A stretch of 44,283 bases of DNA from Gracilibacillus suaedae (GCF_017599345.1 NZ_JAGFVL010000061.1:1-44283), one strand, 5' to 3'. Positions 34,279 to 43,967 are shown, numbered from the stretch's first letter. The notes: a model not told the origin generated them from the sequence alone. Made by a program: numbers and translations.

Positions 34279-35049
34279 TCAAGCCTTGTGTTTTTGCTTT
34301 CTTCTAACAAGATAATAGGCGGTCATCCCCGAAGCGATGGGGATAACAATTGCAACTCCCATTCCCGCAGTAAAGATGGTAATCATTTCGTCACTAAATA
34401 CTTTGGAATTAATGATCTCCCCGAATGAATAAGATAAATCTTTAAACCATATTAAGAGTGCCATATAACCACCGAAAAATGCAAAGAAAAGCGTGTTCGT
34501 ACTAGTACCCAATATATCTTTGCCGATGCGGATCCCTGTTAAAAACAGTTCCATTCTTGAAATGGTAGGGTTTTGTTGATGGATTTCACGCATAGGAGAT
34601 GTGATAGAAATGGCCGTGTCTACAATTGCTCCAATCGTACTCATAATAATAACGGCTGTGGCAATTTTTACAAAATCCAATCCAATTTGTAAGGAAAAGT
34701 AATAAATGCTATCAGATTCTTCTTCGCCAAATCCTTGAATCATTGATTCTTCTGTGATGAAAATAATAAATAACAGTAATAACACAATCGTAATAATTGT
34801 CGAAAGGAAAGCCAATGTTGTTTTACTATTGACTTCATTGATGAAAAAGAGACTAACTGCGCTGATAACAATACATGCTAGTAATGTTAAAAGAACAGGG
34901 TCACCATTTGGATCATTCATAATTAAAATAACAGTGATTAGAACAAAGAAATTTATAATAAATGCAATAAAGGATTTTATACCTTTCTTTCCACCGACAA
35001 TTGCCATTAAGACAAATAAAATGATTGCTAATACGAATAATGCGCTCAT
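34279..35049 (-). CDS. YibE/F family membrane protein (second of pair)
   Basis: 256 residues, about seven spans; YibE/F-like family. ATAVIIMSTIGAIVDTAISITSPMREIHQQNP and GKDILGTSTNTLFFAFFGGYMALLIW are the shared family blocks, also found in its upstream partner. No soluble domain. Its start overlaps the partner's stop by 4 bases. Function unknown; such pairs are common in Firmicutes and may form a heteromeric transporter or channel. Confidence 0.8.
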   Translation of the reverse strand: MSALFVLAIILFVLMAIVGGKKGIKSFIAFIINFFVLITVILIMNDPNGDPVLLTLLACIVISAVSLFFINEVNSKTTLAFLSTIITIVLLLLFIIFITEESMIQGFGEEESDSIYYFSLQIGLDFVKIATAVIIMSTIGAIVDTAISITSPMREIHQQNPTISRMELFLTGIRIGKDILGTSTNTLFFAFFGGYMALLIWFKDLSYSFGEIINSKVFSDEMITIFTAGMGVAIVIPIASGMTAYYLVRRKQKHKA

Positions 35050-36161
35050 TGTTTCGCCTGCTTTCTTTTAATGAAGAAGATCGAAGTATAAATTGTTATC
35101 GGTATGGTTAAGACGATTCCGATACCGCCAGCTAAAGCACGTGCTAGCTCCATCGAGAGGTTTGTGGATAAGGTGAAACCAAATGCTGACTCATTTTTGA
35201 AATATAATAATAACATGGGAATGGAGCCACTGACATATGCAAAAAATAGTATGTTGGTTGTTGTCCCCATAATATCTTTTCCAATTTCCAAACCTGCTTT
35301 TTTTATTATGCTTAACTTAATATTGTTGTTTTTATGATATAACTCAAAGATCGACGAGGACAAGGTAATCGCTATATCCATGACTGCTCCTAACGATCCG
35401 ATTAAAAGTCCTGCCATAAAAACAATTTGCGGATTCCTACTTAGAAAGGACATTTCCTCATAACGTAATCCCTGCTCTCCTGTTACAAAAAGGGCAAAAT
35501 AAGCAATCAAAAGTGAACTTAACGTACCAAGTAAGGTGGCGACAATCGCTGTATATGTTTTTTCATTAAAGCCACTGACCAACAGTAACGATATCACGGT
35601 AAAAAGGACAATGCTAATACCGCAAATGACCATTAAACTAAGGTCTGAATTTTGTAGATAAATGTCCAATGCTAACGATAAGATGCCGGCATTTACCGCT
35701 AAGCTGATCACCGATAGGGTCCCCTGTTTCTTACCGATGGCAAGCAAAATAATGATGAAAATCCAAGCTACCAAGATGAGATACTTATCACGTTTGACAT
35801 CTTCAATGGTTCCGGTAGAAGTGGATTCATCAATGGTGACGAATACTTCATCCCCTGTATCAAATGCTTGATCAACTGCCTGTGATTCGAAGTATTCATT
35901 CGTTATTTCGATCATTTTCCCTTTGTTGGAACCGTTTTGTACTTCAGCTGTGATTTCCTGGGTAACCATATAATCTTGATTTTGATGCTGATCAACCGTT
36001 TCTGCTTTATCCGTTTGTACTGTATTGGTTATTTTGCCAATTGGTCTGTCATAGAATTCGTGGTTGTGATTGACAAAAATAATCGAACTGATAAAGCATA
36101 CAGCAATCAGAGTGACTATTAGAAGTTGCTGTTTTGTTAAATTTTTTATCCATGCTTTCAA
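35046..36161 (-). CDS. YibE/F family membrane protein with extracytoplasmic N-terminal domain (first of pair)
   Basis: About 371 residues. One N-terminal span (QLLIVTLIAVCFISSIIFV), an outside beta-rich domain (about 40-130), then seven spans with MAGLLIGSLGAVMDIAITLSSSIFELYHKN and GKDIMGTTTNILFFAYVSG. The TTG at 36161 (8 bases after GGAG) is preferred; a TTG at 36200 would add 13 residues but has no ribosome site. Paralogue of the next gene, coupled by an ATGA overlap. Confidence 0.8.
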   Translation of the reverse strand: MKAWIKNLTKQQLLIVTLIAVCFISSIIFVNHNHEFYDRPIGKITNTVQTDKAETVDQHQNQDYMVTQEITAEVQNGSNKGKMIEITNEYFESQAVDQAFDTGDEVFVTIDESTSTGTIEDVKRDKYLILVAWIFIIILLAIGKKQGTLSVISLAVNAGILSLALDIYLQNSDLSLMVICGISIVLFTVISLLLVSGFNEKTYTAIVATLLGTLSSLLIAYFALFVTGEQGLRYEEMSFLSRNPQIVFMAGLLIGSLGAVMDIAITLSSSIFELYHKNNNIKLSIIKKAGLEIGKDIMGTTTNILFFAYVSGSIPMLLLYFKNESAFGFTLSTNLSMELARALAGGIGIVLTIPITIYTSIFFIKRKQAKQ

Positions 36162-36644
36162 GCTGTTCACTCCATCATTTATATTAAAGAAATTACGCAA
36201 GGGTTAATCAATCGGCACAATCCGTTCTCCAAATCTTCAGTCTCGCTAATAATCAATGGGGTAAAACCTCCATTGATCATAGTATCACTTTATAAATGCA
36301 AAGGAGTAGGAAATCCGTAAGTATGGAGCCGGTTGATCCTGATAAACATTTTCCGTATTGATTAAAATCCTCTTTGGAATCTTCTAAGTTTGGGTTTTTC
36401 CCTACTTCCTACATAATAGCATCCCTTTAAACTCTTTGTCATACAGATAAGGTGATTTCTTTATTAAATTTTGAATAAATGTACCAACTGGTTAATAACC
36501 GTATAACAGCCTAATTTTTGTTCGTTGGCACAAAGTTTAGTAAAGGAGGACTTATACCCCCGAATTGTATCATATTTCATAAATGTAACGAATTTTGAAA
36601 TAGTACCTCGGATTGATGGAATTTCAACAAGATTTACTATAATG
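36162..36644. other. Intergenic stretch with no recognised gene
   Basis: It contains one short hairpin (ATCAATGG 36252-36259 with CCATTGAT 36270-36277) and a TCCTGATAAAC piece near 36328-36338 that loosely resembles the ~100-bp repeat family. A minus-strand open frame across 36464-36697 has no ribosome site and runs through the terminator at 36645-36685. It may be decayed sequence. Confidence 0.4.
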
Positions 36645-36685
36645 AAAAACGTCTTAATGTTTAGCGAAACCGTTAAGACGTTTTT
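36645..36685. terminator. Hairpin terminator without an adjacent intact gene
   Basis: AAAAACGTCTTAA (36645-36657) and TTAAGACGTTTTT (36673-36685) form a 13-bp stem with T-runs on both strands. No plus-strand gene precedes it in the last 2.6 kb, so it may be left over from a lost gene or insulate the YeeE promoter. Confidence 0.65.
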
Positions 36686-36741
36686 AATGTCTGACAAATA
36701 AGCAAAACTGGTTTAATTGATTGCAGATCTAAATTATTTCT

Positions 36742-36770
36742 TTGACACAAAAACAACTTGCCATTATGAT
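36742..36770 (+). promoter_or_regulatory. Consensus promoter of the YeeE/YedE gene
   Basis: TTGACA (36742-36747), a 17-bp spacer and TATGAT (36765-36770), leaving a leader of about 40 bases. Confidence 0.8.
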
Positions 36771-36815
36771 AATAAAAGAAAACCCTAGTAAACTAATAAG
36801 AAAAGAGTGATTTAG

Positions 36816-38075
36816 ATGGAAACAACAGTGAAAGTTCAAGCTGCAGATGCAGTAAAAGATTCCATACAACAAAAAAATTCGAATTTAAATAAACCACAAA
36901 TGCCACTTATAATTGGGGGATTAATAGTTGGTTTCATATTATTGGTCTATTTAATGTTTTCCCAAAATAGCGTTCAACCGTTATTACTAGTAATTGGTCT
37001 GTTACTTGGTTATACATTATTTCATGCGCGATTTGGCTTTACTTCGGCCTTCCGTAGGTTTATGTCTGTTGGTAATGGGCAGGCATTACGATCACATATG
37101 TTAATGTTGGCTGTTGCTGTTACATTATTTGCTCCCATTCTAGCATTTGGTTTTTCTTTCTTTGGTGGAGAAGTTGCTGGTTATGTATCACCAGTTGGAT
37201 TGAGTCTCGTTGTAGGAGCTTTCATGTTTGGGATAGGGATGCAATTAGGTGGAGGTTGTGCTTCTGGTACCCTTTATGCAGTCGGTGGTGGACGTTCTGT
37301 CATGTTTGTCACGCTATTATTCTTTATTATTGGTTCAACAGTAGGGGCCTATCATCTTCCATTTTGGACAGAAGATTTACCAGCCTTCGAACCTGTCTCT
37401 ATAGCAACATCTACAGGGATTGGCTATGGTGGTGCTTGGATATTGTCAATTGCATTATTTGGACTAATAGCTTGGATATCCCTAGTTGTAGAGAAAAAGA
37501 AACGTGCACCAAAAATGGCTCCATTACCTTCTGAAAAAGGCTGGAAGAGGATTTTTCGTGGATCATGGCCATTATTTGCTGCAGCAATTGTATTAGCAGT
37601 TCTTAATGCCTTAACATTAATGACTCGCGGTGCTCCATGGGGAGTTACTTCTGCTTTTGCCTTATGGGGCTCAAAAGTAGCACAATTCTTTGGAGTCGAT
37701 GTAGCTAGTTGGGGTTATTGGCAAGGCGCAAATGCTTCCGTACTAGAGGCATCTATTTTTGCTGACTCTACTACTGTGTTAAATTTAGGTGTTATTCTTG
37801 GGGCATTCCTCGCATCAGCAGCAGGTGGACTCTTCAAGTTTTCTAAAATAACAGGGAAAAATGCGATGGCGTCTGTAATTGGTGGTCTACTGATGGGCTA
37901 TGGTGCCCGTCTTGCATTTGGATGTAATATTGGTGCTTATTTTGGTGGCATTGCCTCCTTCAGCCTTCACGGTTATATTTGGGGGATTCTAGCATTAGCG
38001 GGTACTTTTGTAGCACTATATCTCAGACCACTATTTGGATTATCCGTACCGAAACCAAAAGATTCATTTTGTTAA
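36816..38075 (+). CDS. YeeE/YedE family sulfur-compound transporter
   Basis: A 419-residue membrane protein with about ten spans, formed of two related halves. The conserved cysteine motifs are FGIGMQLGGGCASGTLYAVGGG in the first half and GARLAFGCNIGAYFGGIASFSLHGYIWG in the second. Characterised members (TsuA) import thiosulfate through a cysteine relay; others are linked to selenium. No TusA/SirA-like gene is adjacent here, so the substrate is uncertain. Monocistronic, between a consensus promoter and a terminator. Confidence 0.88.
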   Translation: METTVKVQAADAVKDSIQQKNSNLNKPQMPLIIGGLIVGFILLVYLMFSQNSVQPLLLVIGLLLGYTLFHARFGFTSAFRRFMSVGNGQALRSHMLMLAVAVTLFAPILAFGFSFFGGEVAGYVSPVGLSLVVGAFMFGIGMQLGGGCASGTLYAVGGGRSVMFVTLLFFIIGSTVGAYHLPFWTEDLPAFEPVSIATSTGIGYGGAWILSIALFGLIAWISLVVEKKKRAPKMAPLPSEKGWKRIFRGSWPLFAAAIVLAVLNALTLMTRGAPWGVTSAFALWGSKVAQFFGVDVASWGYWQGANASVLEASIFADSTTVLNLGVILGAFLASAAGGLFKFSKITGKNAMASVIGGLLMGYGARLAFGCNIGAYFGGIASFSLHGYIWGILALAGTFVALYLRPLFGLSVPKPKDSFC

Positions 38076-38082
38076 TAAGGAG

Positions 38083-38121
38083 AAAAAATCACCATGCAGG
38101 ATATGCCCATGGTGATTTTTT
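38083..38121 (+). terminator. Terminator of the YeeE/YedE gene
   Basis: AAAAAATCACCATG and CATGGTGATTTTTT form a 14-bp stem ending in a T run. Confidence 0.9.
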
Positions 38122-38273
38122 AGCTTTTTGTAATAGTGAATAAACTAGCCTAGCTATACGCACTTTTATAACTATGATAAGATGTTTGTACCACATAGTT
38201 ATTCGTTTAAATGTTAGTAAAGTCGCTAGTATGTTATATTAAAGTGTAATGTTTATGGAAAGGATGTTCCTTC

Positions 38274-40439
38274 ATGAAGAAAACCGTAGTGTTAGCGGAA
38301 AAGCCTTCTGTTGCCCGTGATATAGCACGAGTATTACAGTGTAATAAAAAAGGAAATGGCTTTTTAGAGGGTCAAAAATATATTGTTACTTGGGCGCTAG
38401 GACATTTAGTTACACTAGCAGATCCCGAGGTTTATGATGATAAATATAAAACATGGAAACTGGATGAACTTCCGATGTTACCAGACCGATTAAAATTAGT
38501 AGTAATTAAGAAAACAGGCAAACAATTTCAAACCGTAAAAAATCAACTTGTTCGAAAAGATGTGCATGATATCGTGATTGCTACGGATGCTGGACGTGAA
38601 GGGGAATTAGTGGCACGCTGGATTTTGGAAAAGGTTCGTGTTAACAAACCTGTCAAAAGGTTATGGATTTCTTCTGTAACAGATCAAGCGATCAAGCAAG
38701 GTTTTCATAACTTAAAACCAGCCAAACAATACGATAATCTTTATGCATCAGCAGTTGCTCGATCAGAAGCAGACTGGTATGTTGGACTGAATGCAACGAG
38801 AGCATTGACGACGAAATTTAATGCGCAGCTATCGAGCGGTCGTGTACAAACACCAACCCTAGCGATGATTGCATCGAGAGAGAAGGAAATTAAACAATTC
38901 CAGCCGAAAAAATATTACCAACTGAAAGCACGATCAAAGGATGGCATTACCTTAACTTGGCAAAATGCTAAAGGAGAAACACGCCTGTTTGATCAATCAA
39001 AGGCAAAGGAACTACAATCTAAATTACAAAATAAAACGATAGCTGTCACTCGTATCGACAAAAAGAATAAAAAGAGCTATGCTCCTAGCCTTTATGACTT
39101 AACCGATTTGCAGCGGGATGCAAACCGTATTTTCGGTTTTTCAGGAAAACAAACATTATCCATCATGCAGAAACTTTATGAACAGCATAAAGTATTGACT
39201 TATCCACGAACCGATTCTAAATATATTTCCACTGATATTGTGCCTACATTAAAGGAAAGAGTCGTAAGCTGTGGAGTAGGTCCATATGCGAAGATAGCAA
39301 ACAAAATAAAGAAACAGCCGATCAAAGCTCATAAATCGTTTGTTGATAACAGCAAAGTTTCCGATCACCATGCGATTATTCCGACAGAAGAGCCGGTGTA
39401 TTTATCGAAATTATCTGATCACGAACAAAAAATATATGATCTCGTAATTAAGCGATTTTTAGCAGTTTTATTGCCACCATTTCAGTTTGAAAAAATCGAG
39501 TTACAAGCTGAAATAGCTGGTGAAACATTTACTGCTAGTGGGAAAAATGTGATTGATCCAGGCTTTAAAGCTGTTTATAACCATGACAATGACGATGAGG
39601 ACGAACAAAAGATCAGTGATATCCAAGAAAAACATGTCTGGGAAAACCCAAGCTTAACATTGATCGAAGGGGAAACAAAACCGCCAGAACGCTTAACAGA
39701 GGGAACATTACTACAAGCAATGGAAAATCCAGCGAAGTTTTTAGAAAGAGATGAAAAACACGCATCCAAAACGCTACAAGCAACTGGTGGTTTAGGAACT
39801 GTCGCAACGAGAGCAGATATTATCGAAAAATTGTTTAATACCTTTTACATCGAGAAAAAAGGGAAATATCTTCACCTTACATCAAAAGGTAAACAGTTAC
39901 TTGAGCTTGTACCAGCTGATCTACGTTCTCCGTTGTTAACGGCAGAGTGGGAGAAAAAGCTGAATCAGATTGCAAATGGTCAACTGAAGAAAACAGCCTT
40001 TATCAGTGAAATAAAAGGATATACAAAGGAAATCGTGCACCAAGTGAAAACGACTGATGCCAAATATAAACACGATAACATGACCGGTACGAAATGTCCT
40101 AAATGTGGAAAGCTTATGTTAGAAGTAAATGGAAAGAAAGGTCGCATGCTTGTCTGTCAAGACAGAGAATGTGGAGAGCGTAAGCCGATCGCCAAAAAAA
40201 CGAATGCGCGTTGTCCTAATTGCCATAAAAGAATGGAACTACGCGGACAAGGTGAAGGACAAACCTTTTCCTGTGTATGTGGATATCGTGAAAAGCTATC
40301 TTCATTCCAAAAACGAAAAGAAAAACAAGGCAAGAATAAAGCAACGAAACGAGATGTGAACAAATATATGAAACAACAGGACGACGGATTTGCCAACACT
40401 GCATTGGCAGACGCACTTGCTAAATTAAAGAAAAAGTAA
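38274..40439 (+). CDS. topB: DNA topoisomerase III
   Basis: A 721-residue type IA topoisomerase that decatenates DNA through a single-strand break. Toprim domain: VVLAEKPSVARDIARVL with the acidic pair in IATDAGREGELVARW. The active-site tyrosine is Tyr310 in LTYPRTDSKYIS; SSGRVQTPTLAMI is the other core motif. The C-terminus has two four-cysteine zinc ribbons (CPKC...C....C from about 610, and CPNC...C.C from about 645), then a Lys-rich tail. Length and architecture match Bacillus TopB. ATG after GGAAAGGATG. Followed by a terminator. Confidence 0.95.
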   Translation: MKKTVVLAEKPSVARDIARVLQCNKKGNGFLEGQKYIVTWALGHLVTLADPEVYDDKYKTWKLDELPMLPDRLKLVVIKKTGKQFQTVKNQLVRKDVHDIVIATDAGREGELVARWILEKVRVNKPVKRLWISSVTDQAIKQGFHNLKPAKQYDNLYASAVARSEADWYVGLNATRALTTKFNAQLSSGRVQTPTLAMIASREKEIKQFQPKKYYQLKARSKDGITLTWQNAKGETRLFDQSKAKELQSKLQNKTIAVTRIDKKNKKSYAPSLYDLTDLQRDANRIFGFSGKQTLSIMQKLYEQHKVLTYPRTDSKYISTDIVPTLKERVVSCGVGPYAKIANKIKKQPIKAHKSFVDNSKVSDHHAIIPTEEPVYLSKLSDHEQKIYDLVIKRFLAVLLPPFQFEKIELQAEIAGETFTASGKNVIDPGFKAVYNHDNDDEDEQKISDIQEKHVWENPSLTLIEGETKPPERLTEGTLLQAMENPAKFLERDEKHASKTLQATGGLGTVATRADIIEKLFNTFYIEKKGKYLHLTSKGKQLLELVPADLRSPLLTAEWEKKLNQIANGQLKKTAFISEIKGYTKEIVHQVKTTDAKYKHDNMTGTKCPKCGKLMLEVNGKKGRMLVCQDRECGERKPIAKKTNARCPNCHKRMELRGQGEGQTFSCVCGYREKLSSFQKRKEKQGKNKATKRDVNKYMKQQDDGFANTALADALAKLKKK

Positions 40440-40442
40440 AAG

Positions 40443-40481
40443 AAAACAACGTGGTAGTTAGATACGCCTCGTTGTTTTTTT
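40443..40481 (+). terminator. Terminator of topB
   Basis: AAACAACG and CGTTGTTT, separated by an 18-base loop, run into Ts. Confidence 0.75.
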
Positions 40482-40758
40482 AGTAAGTCACAACTTTTAT
40501 AAGCAAGTAATATAGAAAAAGTTGATTCAATACATGTGATTAAAGAATGCAAAGACAGCTATTCAGCTGAAGTTGCCATTTTGAAAGATAGCTAGTGTAA
40601 TTCAACCGCTACGGCTGACTGTTTCGACTTCTCTAGTGTTAGCATGATCTAACTTTTTCTACAACAAGAACAGAAAAAGTATATGGGTTTTTTAACAATT
40701 TTAGTGATTGTTTATGCCATACCTTACCCTTTCACAGGGATAATAACCCAAGATACCT
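40482..40758. other. Non-coding stretch downstream of topB
   Basis: No gene, RNA or clear repeat is recognised between the topB terminator and the palindromic repeat copy 3. Confidence 0.4.
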
Positions 40759-40840
40759 GGTCCTCCTGTGGGAATCGATTGCTCGAAACAGTTAGCTGAA
40801 GGGTAAACCCCACAGAAAGGGAAGTGGGCAGCCGGAGTGG
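40759..40840. repeat. Dispersed palindromic repeat, copy 3 (internally deleted)
   Basis: The left part TCCTCCTGTGGGAAT and the right part GTTAGCTGAAGGGTAAACCC plus CACAGAAAGGGAAGTGGGCA match copy 1 (145-269), but the central CTTTTTCGAGC hairpin and its left flank are missing. The GGAGTGG right end is conserved. Confidence 0.7.
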
Positions 40841-40979
40841 TAAACAAACAGTCGCTATATTTCATAATGGTTACTTTTACACTTTTTGACAAGCCACCCT
40901 TGCACATCGATAAAAAATATAATATAGTAAAATTACATTTATATTGAATTTTTTTCCACCTAAGAAAATCAAAGTGAAA

Positions 40980-41084
40980 CTATGATCATTAGTGAAACTT
41001 ATCAGGGTGTTAGCATTTGCTTAGCTTCTTCTATTTACTTGAAGCTTGAAGTGGAGGTCGTACAGACGGTTAGCACCGTGATAA
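40980..41084 (-). repeat. Dispersed ~100-bp intergenic repeat, copy B
   Basis: The reverse complement starts TTATCACGGTGCTAA, then CGTCTGTACGACCTCCAC, and ends ACCCTGATAAGTTTCACT, collinear with copy A at 30401-30500. Nothing else is recognised between here and the gene start at 41197. Confidence 0.65.
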
Positions 41085-41196
41085 ATGTTTCAAAATTGAA
41101 ATAATACGCCTCAAGTCTTACTTCAAAATATATCTACAGCCCATTATCCAAATTGATAAGACAAACTATCATATACAGATGGAAGGAGGGGCGAAG

Positions 41197-41766
41197 GTGA
41201 AAAAAGTTTATCTTCTTTTCACAGATACTGGGACGATGTTATCACGTATCATTAATCTGTGTACAAAATCAACTTTAAATCATGCATCGATTGCTTTTGA
41301 TTCTTCTTTAACAGAAGTATACAGTTTCGGAAGAAAGCATCCATATAATCCTTGGATTGGTGGATTTGTCAGAGAAAATTTACGTACTCCATTTTTTAGT
41401 CATTCTAAATGTGCGATCTATCAATTATCGATATCAGATGATACATATTATGTATTAAAACAACGAATAGAAAAAATGGAAGCTGAAACAGATCAATACC
41501 GCTATAATTTGTTAGGTCTATTTGGTGTCCTCTTAAACATGGAATGGCAACGCGAGCATGCTTATTTCTGTTCGGAATTTGTCGTTACCATCTTGAAAGA
41601 GGCAGGGATTTACGTTGATGAGAAACCGGCATGTCTGGTGAAACCGCAGGATTTAAAAGAGTGGAAAGCATTAGAATTAATTTATCACGGAGATTTACCC
41701 GTCTATTTAGAGCATCATGGTGGTTACCAAGTGAATGTACCATTATGGAAAAAGATTTATAGTTAA
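41197..41766 (+). CDS. Permuted papain-like (YiiX/C92-type) cysteine hydrolase family protein
   Basis: 189 residues, no signal peptide. The order histidine then cysteine, His29 in TLNHASIAFD and Cys125 in HAYFCSEFVVTIL, is that of the permuted NlpC/P60 or YiiX-like papain fold. Such enzymes act on acyl or peptide amides; the substrate is unknown. The GTG at 41197 is chosen because GGAGGG ends 6 bases before; an ATG at 41179 precedes that site and is rejected. Stands alone, with a terminator after it. Confidence 0.65.
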   Translation: MKKVYLLFTDTGTMLSRIINLCTKSTLNHASIAFDSSLTEVYSFGRKHPYNPWIGGFVRENLRTPFFSHSKCAIYQLSISDDTYYVLKQRIEKMEAETDQYRYNLLGLFGVLLNMEWQREHAYFCSEFVVTILKEAGIYVDEKPACLVKPQDLKEWKALELIYHGDLPVYLEHHGGYQVNVPLWKKIYS

Positions 41767-41792
41767 CAGCAATTATTTATATATTTATTTTT

Positions 41793-41822
41793 CAAGAGTC
41801 TTAACCAAGGCTCTTGTTTTTT
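41793..41822 (+). terminator. Terminator of the papain-like gene
   Basis: CAAGAGTC and GGCTCTTG (one T-G pair) followed by TTTTTT. Confidence 0.8.
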
Positions 41823-41918
41823 ATAATTGGTGAAAGTTTGCTATCGGATATTTCTAGTCACAACATTTGCCTAGTTTTTCATAGAATATCTTGAGTAAAT
41901 GTTTAGGAGGAAAAGAAT

Positions 41919-42512
41919 ATGTACCCATATTACCAGTACGGCTATCCGCAATATCAAATGTATCCGTATGATTTCCGCCAAAATTTCATTAATGGGCAGG
42001 CGACTTGGACAGAAGGCGGAAATGTAACCCAATGTAATATTCCTTGGTCTTATAATCAATACATGACAGTAGCTGTCAGCACCAATTCCCCTTATCAATG
42101 TGGCCAAACCATTAAAGTAAGAAACCCGCAGAATGCTAGAGAAGTTATTGTGACGGTCGTGGATACAGTGCCGAACGCACCGGAAACAAACTTAAACTTG
42201 CATCGCAGGGCATTTGAGGCATTAGGTGTAAATCCATCTGTAGGAGTGTTGTCCATTCAATTTGAACCATCACCTGAATTGGAGCAGGTTAAATGGGGGA
42301 AGTATTTGTTAGAAGTTACCCAGACCGCTTATCCGAACTATAATGTGACAGATTATAATTTTGTTAAAAAAACACAGCCCTCGCAAAATCAAGTAAGAGA
42401 AGTTTACGATTATTCTTTACAAAACACGCAAGAACGGTTAACTGTCAGAGGAACAGTAGTATATAATCCGACAACAGATCGTGTTATTTCATTTGATATT
42501 AGAGAACTATAG
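41919..42512 (+). CDS. Double-psi beta-barrel and DUF3889 domain protein
   Basis: 197 residues. A Tyr/Gln/Pro-rich start (MYPYYQYGYPQYQMYPYDF), reminiscent of spore coat and exosporium proteins, leads to an RlpA/expansin-like double-psi barrel (about 25-110: GQATWTEGGNVTQCNIPW, TIKVRNPQNAREVIVTVVDT, LNLHRRAFEALG). The C-terminal DUF3889 unit (about 125-197) contains YPNYNVTDYNFVKK and TVVYNPTTDRVISFDI. No signal peptide, consistent with a spore-surface location, which is inference. Ribosome site TTAGGAGG. Confidence 0.75.
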   Translation: MYPYYQYGYPQYQMYPYDFRQNFINGQATWTEGGNVTQCNIPWSYNQYMTVAVSTNSPYQCGQTIKVRNPQNAREVIVTVVDTVPNAPETNLNLHRRAFEALGVNPSVGVLSIQFEPSPELEQVKWGKYLLEVTQTAYPNYNVTDYNFVKKTQPSQNQVREVYDYSLQNTQERLTVRGTVVYNPTTDRVISFDIREL

Positions 42513-42513
42513 A

Positions 42514-42858
42514 ATGGGATATAGCACTACACCTATTTTGCTGCCAGTTGCGATGAATGTAGGAATTGATCCGGTCCATGTCGGTGTATTACTTATTTTG
42601 TGTTTAGCAGTAGGACTTGTGACACCTTCAGTTAGTTCTACGATAGGAAGGATCGCGGTTGAAAGAGCATCACTTGGAATTCTCACATTCGACGCAGCCA
42701 TGATTGTAATATTATTAGTAGTAGCATACTTCCCACAAGTATCCCTATTCCTTCGAGCGCTGTTTGGCTATTATCCGAATGAAACACACGCATTCTGTTT
42801 TCATGAGATGCGTGTGTTTTTAGTTTTAGTCTCCGGTAATGAAAAAATGTGTACATAG
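42514..42858 (+). pseudogene. C-terminal remnant of a TRAP transporter large permease (DctM)
   Basis: About 85 codons, TPILLPVAMNVGIDPVHVGVLLILCLAVGLVTPSVSS onward to YFPQVSLFLRALFG (about 42771), match the last two spans of DctM proteins, which are normally about 425-430 residues. The rest of the gene and its partners dctP and dctQ are missing. It begins two bases after the DPBB gene's stop, without a ribosome site, so the junction marks a deletion or rearrangement. The frame then runs through a terminator (42782-42821) to 42858, meaning that the original stop is lost or frameshifted. Confidence 0.75.
42782..42821 (+). terminator. Terminator retained from the lost TRAP operon
   Basis: AAACACACGCAT and ATGCGTGTGTTT form a 12-bp stem followed by TTT. 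Confidence 0.75.
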
Positions 42859-43091
42859 ATTATTACCTGGTAAATCAGGGCAGAGTGCGGACATTTTGGA
42901 CTTCTGTCAAGAAAGTGGACACCTAAATAACGAATACATGTCAGATTACCGTAGCCTTTTCTTCACTTTTCAAATGATAGATGATACCGCGGAGGCATCA
43001 AGCCCAAACCACTTGACCCCTCCACGGAATCATCTGGCTAGTCGCTAAGTGATGAAAAGGCAACTTACTGCTTCGATAAGTGCTCTTTCTT

Positions 43092-43967
43092 TTATGCCGC
43101 ATGCTGCCTATCGTATTTTTGCTTGAACGCTACCGGAGATATAAAACCAATGGATCCATGTATTCTTTTTCGATTATAGAAAAGCTCTATATAACGATAA
43201 ATCTCCGCGTAAGCTTGCTCCTTCGTTTGAAATCGTTGACCTCTCATTAATTCTTTTTTGATTAGGCTGAAGAACGATTCTGCACAAGCATTATCATAAC
43301 AATTTCCTGTACGACTCATGCTTGCCTCCATACCAAATTCTTTCAGTTTGTCCCGGTACTCCGTAGAAGCGTATTGTGTACCACGGTCGGAGTGGTGAAG
43401 CAAGCCTTTTTCTGGGTTTCTTAACGTATAAGCATCTTCTAGTGCTTGAAGAACTAATGACGTTTCCATATGTCCATCTAAGCGCCAACCAACTATTTCA
43501 CGAGTATATAAGTCCAGAATCGCAGCTAAATATAAGCGCCCTTGTCGACAAGGGATATAGGTGATATCAGCTACCCATATCTTGTTTGGTTCTGGTGCTG
43601 TAAAGTGTTGATTTAACCTATTAGGTGCTACAGGATCATCATGATTTGAATGCGTTGTAGATACTTTATATGGCTTAGATACACAAGATCGTAAGTTTAG
43701 TTCTTTCATGTACACACTAACGGTTCTTTCTGTTACTTGATATCCTTCTTGGACTAATAGCTTTGTGATTTTGGGACTACCATATATACTGTCAGCATCG
43801 TAATAATGGTATTTAATTCGTTTCTTTATGGCTTCCCTACGTATTTCTTGTGGACTCGGCTTATGCTTTCTCCATTTGAAATAACCGCTCGTAGACACCT
43901 CTAATACTTTACACATCTTCTCCACTGAAAACACCGAGCGATTGTCTTCAATGAATAGAAACTTCAT
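43092..43967 (-). CDS. IS3-family transposase OrfB (DDE integrase core)
   Basis: 291 residues. The N-terminal HTH_21-type region (ISTSGYFKWRKHKPS-like VSTSGYFKWRKHKPS) is followed by the rve core with the DDE acidic residues in WVADITYIP, HHSDRGTQYAS and NACAESFFSLIKKE. The C-terminal IELFYNRKRIHGSIGFISPV is typical. It overlaps orfA by 4 bases in the -1 frame, with a run of seven As just before the overlap, the usual signal for programmed frameshifting that makes the OrfAB transposase. The frame appears intact. Confidence 0.92.
   Translation of the reverse strand: MKFLFIEDNRSVFSVEKMCKVLEVSTSGYFKWRKHKPSPQEIRREAIKKRIKYHYYDADSIYGSPKITKLLVQEGYQVTERTVSVYMKELNLRSCVSKPYKVSTTHSNHDDPVAPNRLNQHFTAPEPNKIWVADITYIPCRQGRLYLAAILDLYTREIVGWRLDGHMETSLVLQALEDAYTLRNPEKGLLHHSDRGTQYASTEYRDKLKEFGMEASMSRTGNCYDNACAESFFSLIKKELMRGQRFQTKEQAYAEIYRYIELFYNRKRIHGSIGFISPVAFKQKYDRQHAA

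Noticed and set aside
36464-36697. 77-codon minus-strand open frame
   Set aside because: No ribosome site, it crosses a strong terminator, and it resembles no family that I recognise.
40701-40907. 68-codon minus-strand open frame
   Set aside because: It lies mostly within the palindromic repeat copy 3.
42839-43048. 69-codon plus-strand frame near the IS end
   Set aside because: No ribosome site; it spans the IS3 terminal region and flanking debris.
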